A DNA stretch of 64,000 bases, from contig NZ_CP043538.1 of assembly GCF_000364445.2 (NCBI RefSeq), positions 4,979,447 through 5,043,446 of the forward strand, written 5' to 3'. The translations under genes were made by a program, and so were the position numbers. Positions 7,998 through 17,130 of this stretch are shown one piece after another. The first letter of the stretch is position 1, and each line of letters begins with the position of its first letter. Source of the stretch: Methylobacterium mesophilicum SR1.6/6. Lineage in GTDB: Bacteria > Pseudomonadota > Alphaproteobacteria > Rhizobiales > Beijerinckiaceae. The notes beneath the pieces were generated by a model. It was given only the letters and a program-made list of their open reading frames with translations, was not told the origin of the DNA and made no database searches.

Positions 7998-9319
7998 TGC
8001 CGGAGACGCCGCGCCGCTCGCTCCGCACCCGCCTGCTCGCCGCCGCCCTGGTGCTGGTGCTGGCGGCCCTGGTGGTTGCGGGCCTCGCCATCGGGGTGAT
8101 CCTGCACCGGTTCGTGCGCGGGCAGCTCGACGGGCGGCTCGACGCCCAGATCGTCGCCCTGCGGGCCGGCCTGGAGGCCGGGATCCTGCCGGGAAGTCTC
8201 GACGCGCCGCCCTACGACCGGCCGGGGCCCGGCTGGGCCTGGGAGGTGCGCCGGGGGGCCGAGACCATCCGCTCCGGCTCCCTGGGCGGCGGCGACCTCC
8301 GCCTGGCCGATCCGGGGCCGGTGGACGATCCGGGCCGCCCGCACCCGGTCTCGGCCACCGGGCCGCGGGGCGAGCCCCTGGTCGCCCGGGTGCTCACCCT
8401 GCCTGGGCCGCAGCCGGCCACGATCGTGGTCGCGGCCCCCGAGGGCGAGCTGCGGGGGCCTTTGCGCGAGGCTCTGACCAGCCTCGCCCTGGCGCTCGGG
8501 ATCCTCGGCCTCTGCCTCCTCGCCGGGCTGGCGTTCCAGGTGCGCCTCGGCCTCGCGCCGCTGAGACGCCTGCGCTCCGACCTCGCGGCGGTGCGCGCCG
8601 GCCGGCGCGAGCGGGTGCCGGCGGAGCAGCCCACGGAGATCGCGCCCGTCGTATCGGAACTCAACGCGCTGCTGGATCAGAACGCCCAGAACCTGGAGCG
8701 CGCCCGCGGCCACGTCGCCAACCTCGCCCACGCCCTGAAGACGCCGCTCGCCACCCTGTCGATGGCGCTGGCCGAGCCCGCCCGCGATCCGGACGGGGCG
8801 CTCCGCCGGCAGGTGGACGACATGGATCGGCGGGTGCGCCACCACCTGCGCCGGGCGCGGGCCGCCGCGCTGGCGGGCTCGGCGCGGGGCCGCACGCCGC
8901 TGGCGCCGCGGCTCTCCGACCTGCGCGCGGCGCTGGCGCGGCTCTACGCCGACAAGGGCGTGGCGATCGACCTCGCCGTGCCGGCGGATCTGTCCGTTTC
9001 CTGCGAGGGCCAGGATCTCGACGAGATGCTCGGCAACCTCGTGGACAATGCCTGCCGCTGGTGCCGCAGCCGGGTCCGGATCGCGGCCTCCGCCCGGGAC
9101 GGCCGCGTGCAGGTGGACGTGGAGGACGACGGGCCGGGCCTCGACGCGCAGGCGGCCGCCGCCGTGATGGCGCGGGGCCGGCGCCTGGACGAGGGCGTGC
9201 CGGGCCACGGCTTCGGCCTGCCGATCACCCTGGAACTGGCCGAACTCTACGGCGGCGGGCTGAGCCTCGGGCGGTCGGATCTCGGCGGATTGCGGGCGGC
9301 GCTGGTCTTGCCGGCGTGA
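7997..9319 (+). CDS. Sensor histidine kinase, PhoQ-like
   Basis: A 440-residue membrane kinase. It has a first membrane helix at about residues 11-37 (LLAAALVLVLAALVVAGLAI) and a periplasmic sensor stretch of about 120 residues. A second helix follows at about 160-180 (LALALGILGLCLLAGLAF), then a HAMP-like linker. In the H-box, His245 lies in NLAHALKTPLATL, the PhoQ-type variant. The ATPase domain has NLVDNACRWC, DVEDDGPGLD and GHGFGLPI. The ATG at 7997 overlaps the stop of the regulator; the open frame further upstream is in the regulator gene and not real. The sensor domain has no motif I can assign. Confidence 0.92.
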   Translation: MPETPRRSLRTRLLAAALVLVLAALVVAGLAIGVILHRFVRGQLDGRLDAQIVALRAGLEAGILPGSLDAPPYDRPGPGWAWEVRRGAETIRSGSLGGGDLRLADPGPVDDPGRPHPVSATGPRGEPLVARVLTLPGPQPATIVVAAPEGELRGPLREALTSLALALGILGLCLLAGLAFQVRLGLAPLRRLRSDLAAVRAGRRERVPAEQPTEIAPVVSELNALLDQNAQNLERARGHVANLAHALKTPLATLSMALAEPARDPDGALRRQVDDMDRRVRHHLRRARAAALAGSARGRTPLAPRLSDLRAALARLYADKGVAIDLAVPADLSVSCEGQDLDEMLGNLVDNACRWCRSRVRIAASARDGRVQVDVEDDGPGLDAQAAAAVMARGRRLDEGVPGHGFGLPITLELAELYGGGLSLGRSDLGGLRAALVLPA

Positions 9320-9636
9320 TCCGGGACAACCGGAATTACCCGTTTCGCATCGCATCGCGCCGTGCGGCGGTCGAGGAGACGGGAGAGGTCGCGAGATGGG
9401 ACCGGGCAGACGTACCTCCCGGATCCTGCATATCCGCGGACGGTTGAGCCTCCACCCCGTCGTCCCGGGGCGCCGGAGGCGAGCCCGGGACCCTGCCCCG
9501 CCGACGGCGCACATCCCTGGCTCCACGAGGGTTCTGGATCCCGGGCTCCGCTGCGCGGCCCCGGGATGACGGACGTGTCCTCGAAGCGGCCCGGGCAACG
9601 GCCGGGTCCGAGCTTCCGCTCAGGAAACCCCGCTTG
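9320..9636. other. Intergenic region between convergent genes
   Basis: 317 bp between the 3' ends of the kinase gene and the MocR gene. The only recognisable element is the dispersed palindrome at 9458-9572. The rest shows no ORF with plausible composition and no clear terminator with a T run. Confidence 0.6.
9458..9572. repeat. Dispersed intergenic palindrome, family B
   Basis: An imperfect inverted repeat. The left arm begins CGTCGTCCCGGGGCGCC and runs to GAGCCCGGGA; the right arm begins GGATCCCGGGCTCCG and ends CCCCGGGATGACGG. A related copy lies at 45888-46016. It could form a long RNA hairpin and may act as a bidirectional terminator between the convergent genes. Confidence 0.7.
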
Positions 9637-11028
9637 TCAGCCCAGCGCTTCCCGCAGGATCGGGCGGATGCGCGGGTCGACGCAGTGGGCGACGTTGAAG
9701 CGCATGTAGCCGTTCCAGGCGTCGGACAGGCTGAACGAGGTCCCGGGCGCCAGCACCATGCCCCGGGCGAGCGCCCGGCGGGCGACGTCGGCCCCGTCGC
9801 GCCCGTCCGGCAGGCGCATCCACAGGAAGAACCCGCCCCGGGGCTGCGACCAGGGCTCCAGGCCGCAGGCGCGCAGCTCCGCATGGGCCTGGACCATCGC
9901 GCCGGCGAGGCGGCGGCGGGTCTCGGCAAGGTGGCGCCGGTAGGCGCCTTCGCTGATCAGCGTGTGCACCAGGGCCGCCGTGACATGGCCGTTGCCGAGG
10001 CTGAGCGCCAGCTTGAGATCCACCAGCGGCTCGACCCAATCGGACCTGAGCGCGATCCAGCCGCAGCGCGCGGCGGCCGACAGGGTCTTGGAGAAGCTGC
10101 CGATCTGGATCACCCGTTCCAACCCGTCGAAGCCCGCGAGCCGCGGGGCCGCATCCGGTTCGAGGTCGCCGAAGATCTCATCCTCGACGATGAGCGTGTC
10201 GTGCGCCTCGCACAGCTTCAGGAGACGATGCGCCACGGTGGGCGCGAGGCTCGCGCCCGTCGGGTTCTGGAGCGCCGCGTTGGTCAGATAGAAGCGCGGA
10301 CGGTGCTGCTCCAGAAGGGTGGCGAGCGCCCGCAGGTCCGGCCCCTCCGGCGTGATCGGCACGCCGACCACCGCCACGCGCTGGGCGCGCAGCAGCGCCA
10401 GGAAGTTGAAGTAGCAGGGATCGTCCACCAGCACGGTGTCGCCGGGCTGGAGCAGGAAGCGGCAGACGAGGTCCAGCGCCTGCGTGGCCGATTCGACCAG
10501 CACGATCTGGCCGGGTTCGGCGCCGACGCCCTTCTCGCCGACCTTGCGGGCGATCTGGTTGCGCAGGGGCTCGTAGCCGAGCGGCCGGTCGTAGTTGGTC
10601 ATCTCTGCGAGGTCGGCCCGGGCCACCCGGCGCAGGCCCCGCCGGATCGCCTCGTGAGGCATCCACGAATCGGGCAGCCACCCGGCCCCGGGCTTGAGCT
10701 GGTCGGAGCCGGCCTGCTGCGCCTGCCGGGTGATCCAGAGCGGGTCGACGATCCGGTCGAGCCGCGGCCCCATCGCCTGGAGCGAGAGCGGCCGCGTCTT
10801 GCCGGCGACGTAGAAGCCCGAACCCGCACGGGCCACCACCGCCCCCTCGGCGGCGAGGCGCTCGTAGGCCTCCACGACGGTGGATTTCGAGACGCCCATC
10901 GTGTCCGCGAAGGCCCGGACCGACGGGATCCGGACGCCGGGAACGAGGCGCCGCGCCGCGATCCGCTCGCGGATCTCGCCGACCACGGCCTCGACGCGGG
11001 TCCCGGGACTCCTGACTGCGACCGCCAT
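9637..11028 (-). CDS. MocR/PdxR-type regulator: GntR helix-turn-helix fused to class I aminotransferase fold
   Basis: A 463-residue protein. The first 75 or so residues are a GntR winged helix (RIPSVRAFADTMGVSKSTVV, then AYERLAAEGAVVARAGSGFYVAG). The rest is an aspartate-aminotransferase-like domain with VESATQALDLVCRFLLQPGD, DPCYFNF, LTNAALQNPTG and the PLP lysine in IGSFSKTLS at about residue 313. MocR proteins use PLP or a PLP-amino acid adduct as a ligand and usually control a neighbouring gene. Here the divergent EamA transporter and DUF1127 gene are the likely targets, with an inverted repeat 28 bp upstream of this start. Not an enzyme of metabolism as far as context shows. Confidence 0.9.
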   Translation of the reverse strand: MAVAVRSPGTRVEAVVGEIRERIAARRLVPGVRIPSVRAFADTMGVSKSTVVEAYERLAAEGAVVARAGSGFYVAGKTRPLSLQAMGPRLDRIVDPLWITRQAQQAGSDQLKPGAGWLPDSWMPHEAIRRGLRRVARADLAEMTNYDRPLGYEPLRNQIARKVGEKGVGAEPGQIVLVESATQALDLVCRFLLQPGDTVLVDDPCYFNFLALLRAQRVAVVGVPITPEGPDLRALATLLEQHRPRFYLTNAALQNPTGASLAPTVAHRLLKLCEAHDTLIVEDEIFGDLEPDAAPRLAGFDGLERVIQIGSFSKTLSAAARCGWIALRSDWVEPLVDLKLALSLGNGHVTAALVHTLISEGAYRRHLAETRRRLAGAMVQAHAELRACGLEPWSQPRGGFFLWMRLPDGRDGADVARRALARGMVLAPGTSFSLSDAWNGYMRFNVAHCVDPRIRPILREALG

Positions 11029-11055
11029 CCGTACTGCTCGCTAGACCGGACAATT

Positions 11056-11074
11056 CTTCGGAACCGTACCGAAG
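11056..11074. promoter_or_regulatory. Inverted repeat, candidate MocR operator
   Basis: CTTCGG, seven bases, CCGAAG: a perfect 6-bp inverted repeat 28 bp upstream of the MocR start and 67 bp upstream of the DUF1127 start. The place fits autoregulation and control of the divergent genes. No binding data can be inferred beyond symmetry and location. Confidence 0.5.
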
Positions 11075-11141
11075 TGTTCCTGTCGCCGCCAGCCCCGTGG
11101 GATCAAGATCCGCTAGCCCCGGAGAAACGGAGGAGGGGATC

Positions 11142-11432
11142 ATGGACCAGTGCCTATCCGAGACCGCCGGAACGCGGCCGCCGTGGATCGCCCGGTTGGC
11201 CGCGCACGCCGCCGCGTTCGGCGCCGCGGTGCGGGCCGGCCTGTCGCGCGCCGCCATGAACCGGCGCGTGCTGCAGCGGCTCTCGACGCTGTCGGAGCGC
11301 GAGCTGAAGGATATCGGGCTGACGCCGCAGGACGTGGCGGATGCCTGCGCGCCCGGCACCGGCGATGCGATTGACCTGCTTGTCGGCCGCCGCGACGAGC
11401 GCCGGCATGCACGGGCGGCATGGCACTGGTGA
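11142..11432 (+). CDS. DUF1127 domain protein
   Basis: A 96-residue protein carrying the Arg-rich DUF1127 motif near its C-terminal half (RRVLQRLSTLSERELKDIGL, about residues 41-60). DUF1127 proteins are small and common in alphaproteobacteria; some bind RNA or act in phosphate, arginine or small-RNA regulation. The ATG at 11142 is preferred over the longer frame from 11097 because AGGAGGGGAT precedes it. It lies between the MocR operator region and the EamA gene (29 bp gap), so it may be under MocR control. Confidence 0.75.
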   Translation: MDQCLSETAGTRPPWIARLAAHAAAFGAAVRAGLSRAAMNRRVLQRLSTLSERELKDIGLTPQDVADACAPGTGDAIDLLVGRRDERRHARAAWHW

Positions 11433-11461
11433 CGGCACGGGCGGGATCGTAGGATCCGCCC

Positions 11462-12370
11462 ATGACGCTGCGCGACGTGCTGGCCGCCCTCCTGGTGGTC
11501 ACGATCCTCGGTTTGGCCTTCGTGGCCATCAAGGCCGGCCTGGAGACGGTCCCGCCGCTGATGCTGTGCGCCCTGCGCTTCGCCTTCGCGGCGGTGCCGG
11601 CGGCGCTGGTGATCCGCCCGCCCCGCGCGCCCGGCGTGCTGGTGGCGGCGTTCGGGCTCGCCCTCGGCATCGGCCAGTTCGGGCTGCTGATGACCGGCAT
11701 CCGCCTCGGGATGCCGGCCGGGCTGTCGTCGCTGCTGATCCAGATCCAGGCGCCGTTCACCGTGGCCCTCGCCTGGGCGGTGCTGGGGGAACGCCCGCGG
11801 GCGCTTCAGGTGCTGGGCGGCGCGGTCGCGCTCCTCGGCGTCGTCGCGGTCGCGCTCGGGCGCGGCGGGGCCGCACCGCTGGGGCCCCTGCTGTTGGTCG
11901 TCGGCGCGGCCCTGGGCTGGGCGAGCGCGAACATCATCGTGAAGCGGATCGGCCGGGTCGACATGCTGGCGCTGATGGTCTGGGGCAGCCTCGCCACCAC
12001 GCCGCCGCTCATCCTCCTGTCGCTGATCGTGGAGGGCCCCGCCGCCCTCGCGGCGCTGACGCACCCGAGCTGGGCGGCGATCGGATCGGTCGCCTTCCAG
12101 GCCTATCCGACGACGCTCCTGGCCTTCGGTCTCTGGAACCGCCTCCTGACACGCTATCCCGCGGCGACCGTCACGCCCTTCGCGCTGCTGGTACCGGTGG
12201 CGGGGATCCTGAGCACGCACATCGTGCTCGGCGAGCCGCTGAGCGCCGACATCCTGACCGGCGGCGGCCTGATCCTGACGGGAATCGCGCTGAGCCTCCG
12301 GGGCGGGCGGCGGTCGGGCTCCGTCGGCGCATCGCCGGCCGAGACGGTGCCGCCGGCGACGGCAGCATGA
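11462..12370 (+). CDS. EamA family (DMT superfamily) membrane transporter
   Basis: A 302-residue protein with about ten hydrophobic helices in two similar halves, the EamA layout. Examples are AFVAIKAGLETVPPLMLCAL and, in the second half, LGWASANIIVKRIGRVDML. The family exports amino acids and other metabolites. The MocR gene upstream suggests a substrate linked to amino acids or vitamin B6, which is inference. The gene follows DUF1127 by 29 bp. The C-terminus is a short polar tail. Its 3' end faces the tRNA-Asp gene. Confidence 0.88.
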   Translation: MTLRDVLAALLVVTILGLAFVAIKAGLETVPPLMLCALRFAFAAVPAALVIRPPRAPGVLVAAFGLALGIGQFGLLMTGIRLGMPAGLSSLLIQIQAPFTVALAWAVLGERPRALQVLGGAVALLGVVAVALGRGGAAPLGPLLLVVGAALGWASANIIVKRIGRVDMLALMVWGSLATTPPLILLSLIVEGPAALAALTHPSWAAIGSVAFQAYPTTLLAFGLWNRLLTRYPAATVTPFALLVPVAGILSTHIVLGEPLSADILTGGGLILTGIALSLRGGRRSGSVGASPAETVPPATAA

Positions 12371-12484
12371 TCGCGAACCCGCGGGCTCGGCCGATCCGCA
12401 CCGGTTTCCGCGGTACCCCGGAGCCAGAGGCAGCGATGCCGCCTCTCACGCGAGACGGGCCGGCCTGATCGTGAAGGAAGGACG

Positions 12485-12561
12485 TGGCGCGGGCGACGGG
12501 GCTCGAACCCGCGACCTCCGGCGTGACAGGCCGGCACTCTAACCAACTGAGCTACGCCCGC
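12485..12561 (-). tRNA. tRNA-Asp (anticodon GTC)
   Basis: The minus strand folds into a full cloverleaf of 77 nt. The acceptor arm is GCGGGCG paired with CGCCCGC, the anticodon stem-loop is CCGGC-CTGTCAC-GCCGG with anticodon GTC, and the T-arm GCGGG-TTCGAGC-CCCGT has one G-T wobble. The discriminator is G and the 3' CCA is encoded. Confidence 0.96.
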
Positions 12562-12887
12562 ACGGCGTGGTCGCCTCGAAGGGGCGTTTCGCCCGGCGAC
12601 GGGGCGGGGTTTATGGGCGGCTTCGGGACCTGTCAAGCGCATCCGGCAGGGATTCGGCCGGAGCACGGCCGGCGGGCCTGCGCGCTTCCGTCGTGTTGCA
12701 GGCATGCCGCCCATTCCCATTTCAGGGGAGCACTGACAGCGCGCTTTGTGCGACGCGACAAGCCATTGTCACGGGCCGGCGGCTCGACTAAGCCTCCGGC
12801 CGCGCGCATCCTGGCATAAGAACAATTCCACGGGCGAGACCGGGTCGGCGTCGCACCGCGGTTTCTCACGCCCTGCGAGGCCCTGGC
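12562..12887. other. Upstream region of the nuo locus and of tRNA-Asp
   Basis: 326 bp between the 5' end of the minus-strand tRNA and nuoA. It must hold the tRNA promoter on one strand and, most likely, the main nuo promoter on the other. I cannot point to a strong -35/-10 pair. The short ORFs in this stretch look like shadows. Confidence 0.5.
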
Positions 12888-13253
12888 ATGACCGGATTGT
12901 TGGCGGATTACCTGCCGCTCATCGTGTTCATCGGCGTGGCGCTGTTCATCGCCACGGCTCTGCTGGTCGTGCCCTTCATCGTGGCCTTCAAGAGCCCCGA
13001 TCCGGAGAAGCTCTCGGCCTACGAATGCGGGTTCAACGCGTTCGACGACGCCCGCATGAAGTTCGACGTGCGGTTCTACCTCGTCGCCATCCTGTTCATC
13101 ATCTTCGACCTCGAGGTCGCGTTCCTGTTCCCCTGGGCGATCACCTTCGGGGATCTGGGCTGGTTCGGCTTCTGGTCGATGATCGTCTTCCTGGGCGTGC
13201 TGACCGTCGGCTTCGTCTACGAGTGGCGCAAGGGCGCCCTCGAGTGGGATTGA
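12888..13253 (+). CDS. nuoA: NADH-quinone oxidoreductase subunit A
   Basis: A 121-residue membrane subunit of complex I with three helices. The conserved loop after helix 1 has [21 protein letters not shown] at about residues 43-63, including the Cys in YECGF. After that come [15 protein letters not shown] and a third helix. It is the first gene of the nuo locus, 42 bp ahead of nuoB. NuoA lies at the membrane-arm/Q-module junction and takes part in quinone-site coupling. Confidence 0.96.
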   Translation: MTGLLADYLPLIVFIGVALFIATALLVVPFIVAFKSPDPEKLSAYECGFNAFDDARMKFDVRFYLVAILFIIFDLEVAFLFPWAITFGDLGWFGFWSMIVFLGVLTVGFVYEWRKGALEWD

Positions 13254-13288
13254 GCCCCGTCAGCCCCCGCCCGCACCGGATTTTCTGA

Positions 13289-13882
<594 letters not shown>

Positions 13883-13891
13883 GGGGCTGCC

Positions 13892-14542
13892 ATGACGAAC
13901 GGCATCTCGATCCTGCCCCACACCCAGCCGGCCTACGGCGCCGACGCCGTGGCCGCCCTGGCCGAGCGCGTGACCGGCGCGCTGGGACCGGCGGTGGTGT
14001 CCCACGCCATCGCGTTCGGCGAGCTGACGCTGGTGGTGCAGGCCTCCGACATCGTCTACGCGCTCACCTACCTGCGCGACGACACGGCCTGCGCGTTCCG
14101 CAACTTCATCGACATTTGCGGGGTGGACTATCCGCAGCGCGAGAAGCGCTTCGACGTGGTCTATCACCTGCTGTCCCTGCGCCATAACCTGCGCATCCGC
14201 GTGAAGGTGCAGACCGACGAGGTGACGCCGGTCCCCTCGGTGATCGAGGTCTTCCCGGCGGCCAACTGGTACGAGCGCGAGACCTACGATCTCTACGGGA
14301 TCCTGTTCTCGGGCCATCCCGACCTGCGCCGCCTGCTGACCGATTACGGCTTCGAGGGGCATCCCCTGCGCAAGGATTTCCCGCTGACCGGCTTCGTCGA
14401 GGTCCGCTACGACCAGGACCAGGCGCGCGTCGTGTACGAGCCGGTGAATCTCACCCAAGAATTCCGCAACTTCGACTTCCTCTCGCCTTGGGAGGGCACG
14501 GATTACGTGCTGCCGGGCGACGAGAAGAAGACGTCGGCCTGA
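13892..14542 (+). CDS. nuoC: NADH-quinone oxidoreductase subunit C
   Basis: A 216-residue peripheral-arm subunit corresponding to the mitochondrial 30-kDa subunit. The family signature [20 protein letters not shown] at about residues 129-148 and the ending [14 protein letters not shown] are present. It is separate from nuoD (not fused as in E. coli), as usual in alphaproteobacteria. It starts 9 bp after nuoB and ends 16 bp before nuoD. Confidence 0.96.
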   Translation: MTNGISILPHTQPAYGADAVAALAERVTGALGPAVVSHAIAFGELTLVVQASDIVYALTYLRDDTACAFRNFIDICGVDYPQREKRFDVVYHLLSLRHNLRIRVKVQTDEVTPVPSVIEVFPAANWYERETYDLYGILFSGHPDLRRLLTDYGFEGHPLRKDFPLTGFVEVRYDQDQARVVYEPVNLTQEFRNFDFLSPWEGTDYVLPGDEKKTSA

Positions 14543-14558
14543 GCCGCGGAGACCGTCG

Positions 14559-15749
14559 GTGACAGAACACAACATCCGCAACTTCGCGATCAACTTCGGC
14601 CCGCAGCACCCGGCGGCGCACGGCGTGCTGCGCCTCGTGCTGGAACTCGATGGCGAGGTGGTCGAGCGGGTCGATCCGCATATCGGGCTGCTCCATCGCG
14701 GCACCGAGAAGCTGATCGAGTACAAGACCTACCTGCAGGCGACGCCCTACTTCGACCGGCTCGACTACGTGTCGCCGATGAACCAGGAGCACGCCTTCTG
14801 CCTGGCGATCGAGAAGCTCGCCGGGATCGAGGTGCCGCGGCGCGCGCAGCTGATCCGCGTGCTGTTCTGCGAGATCGGCCGCCTGCTGTCGCACCTCCTC
14901 AACGTCACCACGCAGGCGATGGATGTCGGCGCCCTCACGCCCCCGCTCTGGGGCTTCGAGGAGCGCGAGAAGCTGATGATCTTCTACGAGCGGGCCTCCG
15001 GCGCCCGGCTCCACGCCAACTACTTCCGGCCCGGCGGCGTCCACCAGGATCTGCCGCCGAAGCTCATCGACGACATCGACGCGTTCTGCGACCCGTTCCT
15101 GCAGGTCGTCCAGGATCTCGACGACCTCGTCATGGCCAACCGCATCTTCAAGCAGCGCAACGTCGATATCGGCATCGTGTCGGTGGACGAGGCGATGGAG
15201 TGGGGCTTCTCCGGCGTGATGGTGCGCGGCTCCGGCATCCCGTGGGACCTGCGCAAGGCGCAGCCCTACGAGTGCTACGAGGAGATGGAGTTCGACATCC
15301 CCGTCGGGAAGAACGGCGACACCTACGACCGCCAGGTGATCCGCATGGAAGAGATGCGCGAATCCGTGCGCATCATGAAGCAGTGCGTCGCCAAGCTGCG
15401 CGAGCCCGCCGGCCAGGGGCCGATCGCCTCGATCGACGGCAAGTTCGCGCCGCCGCCGCGCCGGGAGATGAAGCGCTCGATGGAGGCGCTCATCCACCAC
15501 TTCAAGCTCTACACGGAAGGCTTCCACGTGCCCGAGGGCGAGGTCTACGCCGCCGTGGAGGCGCCGAAGGGCGAGTTCGGCGTGTATCTCGTGTCCGACG
15601 GGACCAACAAGCCGTATCGCTGCAAGATCCGCGCGCCGGGCTTCGCGCATCTGCAGGCGATGGACTGGATGTGCCGCGGGCACCTTCTCGCCGACGTGTC
15701 CTGCGTGCTCGGCACGCTCGACATCGTGTTCGGCGAAGTGGATCGGTAA
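14559..15749 (+). CDS. nuoD: NADH-quinone oxidoreductase subunit D
   Basis: A 396-residue Q-module subunit (49-kDa homologue) that forms the quinone pocket with NuoB. Typical features are [14 protein letters not shown] at about residues 12-25, [12 protein letters not shown] at about 44-55, the [15 protein letters not shown] quinone-site stretch at about 64-78, and the C-terminus DIVFGEVDR. The start is GTG at 14559. It overlaps nothing and lies 10 bp before nuoE. Confidence 0.96.
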   Translation: MTEHNIRNFAINFGPQHPAAHGVLRLVLELDGEVVERVDPHIGLLHRGTEKLIEYKTYLQATPYFDRLDYVSPMNQEHAFCLAIEKLAGIEVPRRAQLIRVLFCEIGRLLSHLLNVTTQAMDVGALTPPLWGFEEREKLMIFYERASGARLHANYFRPGGVHQDLPPKLIDDIDAFCDPFLQVVQDLDDLVMANRIFKQRNVDIGIVSVDEAMEWGFSGVMVRGSGIPWDLRKAQPYECYEEMEFDIPVGKNGDTYDRQVIRMEEMRESVRIMKQCVAKLREPAGQGPIASIDGKFAPPPRREMKRSMEALIHHFKLYTEGFHVPEGEVYAAVEAPKGEFGVYLVSDGTNKPYRCKIRAPGFAHLQAMDWMCRGHLLADVSCVLGTLDIVFGEVDR

Positions 15750-15759
15750 GACTCAAGCG

Positions 15760-17121
15760 ATGGCCAACCGCAGACTCGCCCCCGCCTCCGAGCAACCCGA
15801 GAGCTTCGCGTTCTCGCCCGAGAACGCCGAGTGGGCGAAGACCCAGATCGCCAAGTACCCGGAAGGCCGTCAGGCCTCCGCGGTGATCTCGCTCCTGTGG
15901 AAGGCGCAGGAGCAGAACGGCGGCTGGCTGCCGCGGGCGGCGATCGAGGCCGTGGCGGCCGAACTCGGCATGCCGAACATCCGCGTGCTGGAGGTCGCGA
16001 CCTTCTACACGATGTTCGCGCTGGAGCCGGTGGGGCGCTACTGGATCCAGGTCTGCGGCACGGTCCCGTGCGATTCCTGCGGCGCGCGCGGGCTGAAGGA
16101 GATGCTGCAGGAGCGGCTCGGGCCGCCCGGCCACGTCTCGGCGGACGGCACCTTCTCCTGGCTGGAGGTCGAGTGCCTGGGCGCCTGCTGCAACGCGCCG
16201 ATGGTGCAGATCAACCAGGATTATTACGAGGACCTGACGCCCGAATCGCTCGGCACGCTGATGGACGACCTCGCGGCCGGCCGGCCCGTGAAGATCGGAT
16301 CTCAGACCGGGCGCGTCTCGTCGGAGCCGCAGGGCGCGGTGAACACCCTCACCGATCCGACCCTGTTCGACGGGTCCCGGGTCGGCGCTTGGCGCAAGCG
16401 CTTCGAGGAGGCGGGCAAGGCAGAGGATCCGGCCGCCAAGACCGGTGAGGCTGCCGCCGGCGCGCAACAGGCCGCAACGAACCCGAAGCCGGCGCGGCCC
16501 GATGCCGGCCGCCCGGTCGAGCGGACCGTGAGCGATGCACCGGCCCAGCGCGCCGCCAGCGGCGAGGAACCGGTCAAGCCCGAGGATCGCGCCGACGCGG
16601 CCGAGCGCGGCCGCTCCACCGCCAAGCATGGGTCGGCCCGGCAGGGCGACGCGGACGTGCTCGACTCGCCGGCCAAGCGCGTCGCCGAGGGCGAGCCCGC
16701 CGCAGGCGAGCAGGGCCACCAGGACGTGCCGGACCGTGATGCCGTCCCGCAGCAGCCGGAGGCTTCCGGCGCGAGCGAGGGCGAGGTGGCGGCCGAGGCC
16801 GAGGAGGCCCGCGTCGCCGGCGCGCTCGCGGCCCTGCCGAAGGATGCAAGCCCCGAGCAGAAGGCCGACGCGGTCGGCAAGCGCCCCCCGGGGCTGGACG
16901 CGGCCCGGGCCGGGCAGCCGGACGATCTCACCCGGATCAAGGGCATCGGTCCGGGCAACAGCCAGCGCCTGAACGGGCTCGGCATCTACCATTTCGACCA
17001 GATCGCCGCGTGGTCCAGCGACGAGATCGCCTGGGTCGGCACCTACCTCGCGTTTCCAGGTCGCATCGACCGGGAGAACTGGGTCGGGCAGGCCAAGGCC
17101 CTGTCGGCGCCGGCTCAGTGA
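15760..17121 (+). CDS. nuoE: NADH-quinone oxidoreductase subunit E with long C-terminal extension
   Basis: The first 170 or so residues are a normal NuoE (24-kDa homologue), with thioredoxin-like fold and [2Fe-2S] ligands in VCGTVPCDSCGARG (about 97-110) and ECLGACCNAPMVQ (about 137-149). The protein is 453 residues, far longer than the 160-170 of E. coli NuoE. Residues of about 210-385 are a Glu/Ala/Pro/Lys-rich low-complexity linker. The last 70 form a helix-hairpin-helix-like domain (TRIKGIGPGNSQRLNGLGIY, then FDQIAAWSSDEIAW). Rhizobial NuoE proteins are known to carry a similar tail. The role of the tail is unknown. Nine bp separate it from nuoF. Confidence 0.94.
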   Translation: MANRRLAPASEQPESFAFSPENAEWAKTQIAKYPEGRQASAVISLLWKAQEQNGGWLPRAAIEAVAAELGMPNIRVLEVATFYTMFALEPVGRYWIQVCGTVPCDSCGARGLKEMLQERLGPPGHVSADGTFSWLEVECLGACCNAPMVQINQDYYEDLTPESLGTLMDDLAAGRPVKIGSQTGRVSSEPQGAVNTLTDPTLFDGSRVGAWRKRFEEAGKAEDPAAKTGEAAAGAQQAATNPKPARPDAGRPVERTVSDAPAQRAASGEEPVKPEDRADAAERGRSTAKHGSARQGDADVLDSPAKRVAEGEPAAGEQGHQDVPDRDAVPQQPEASGASEGEVAAEAEEARVAGALAALPKDASPEQKADAVGKRPPGLDAARAGQPDDLTRIKGIGPGNSQRLNGLGIYHFDQIAAWSSDEIAWVGTYLAFPGRIDRENWVGQAKALSAPAQ

Positions 17122-17130
17122 GGACCTGAC

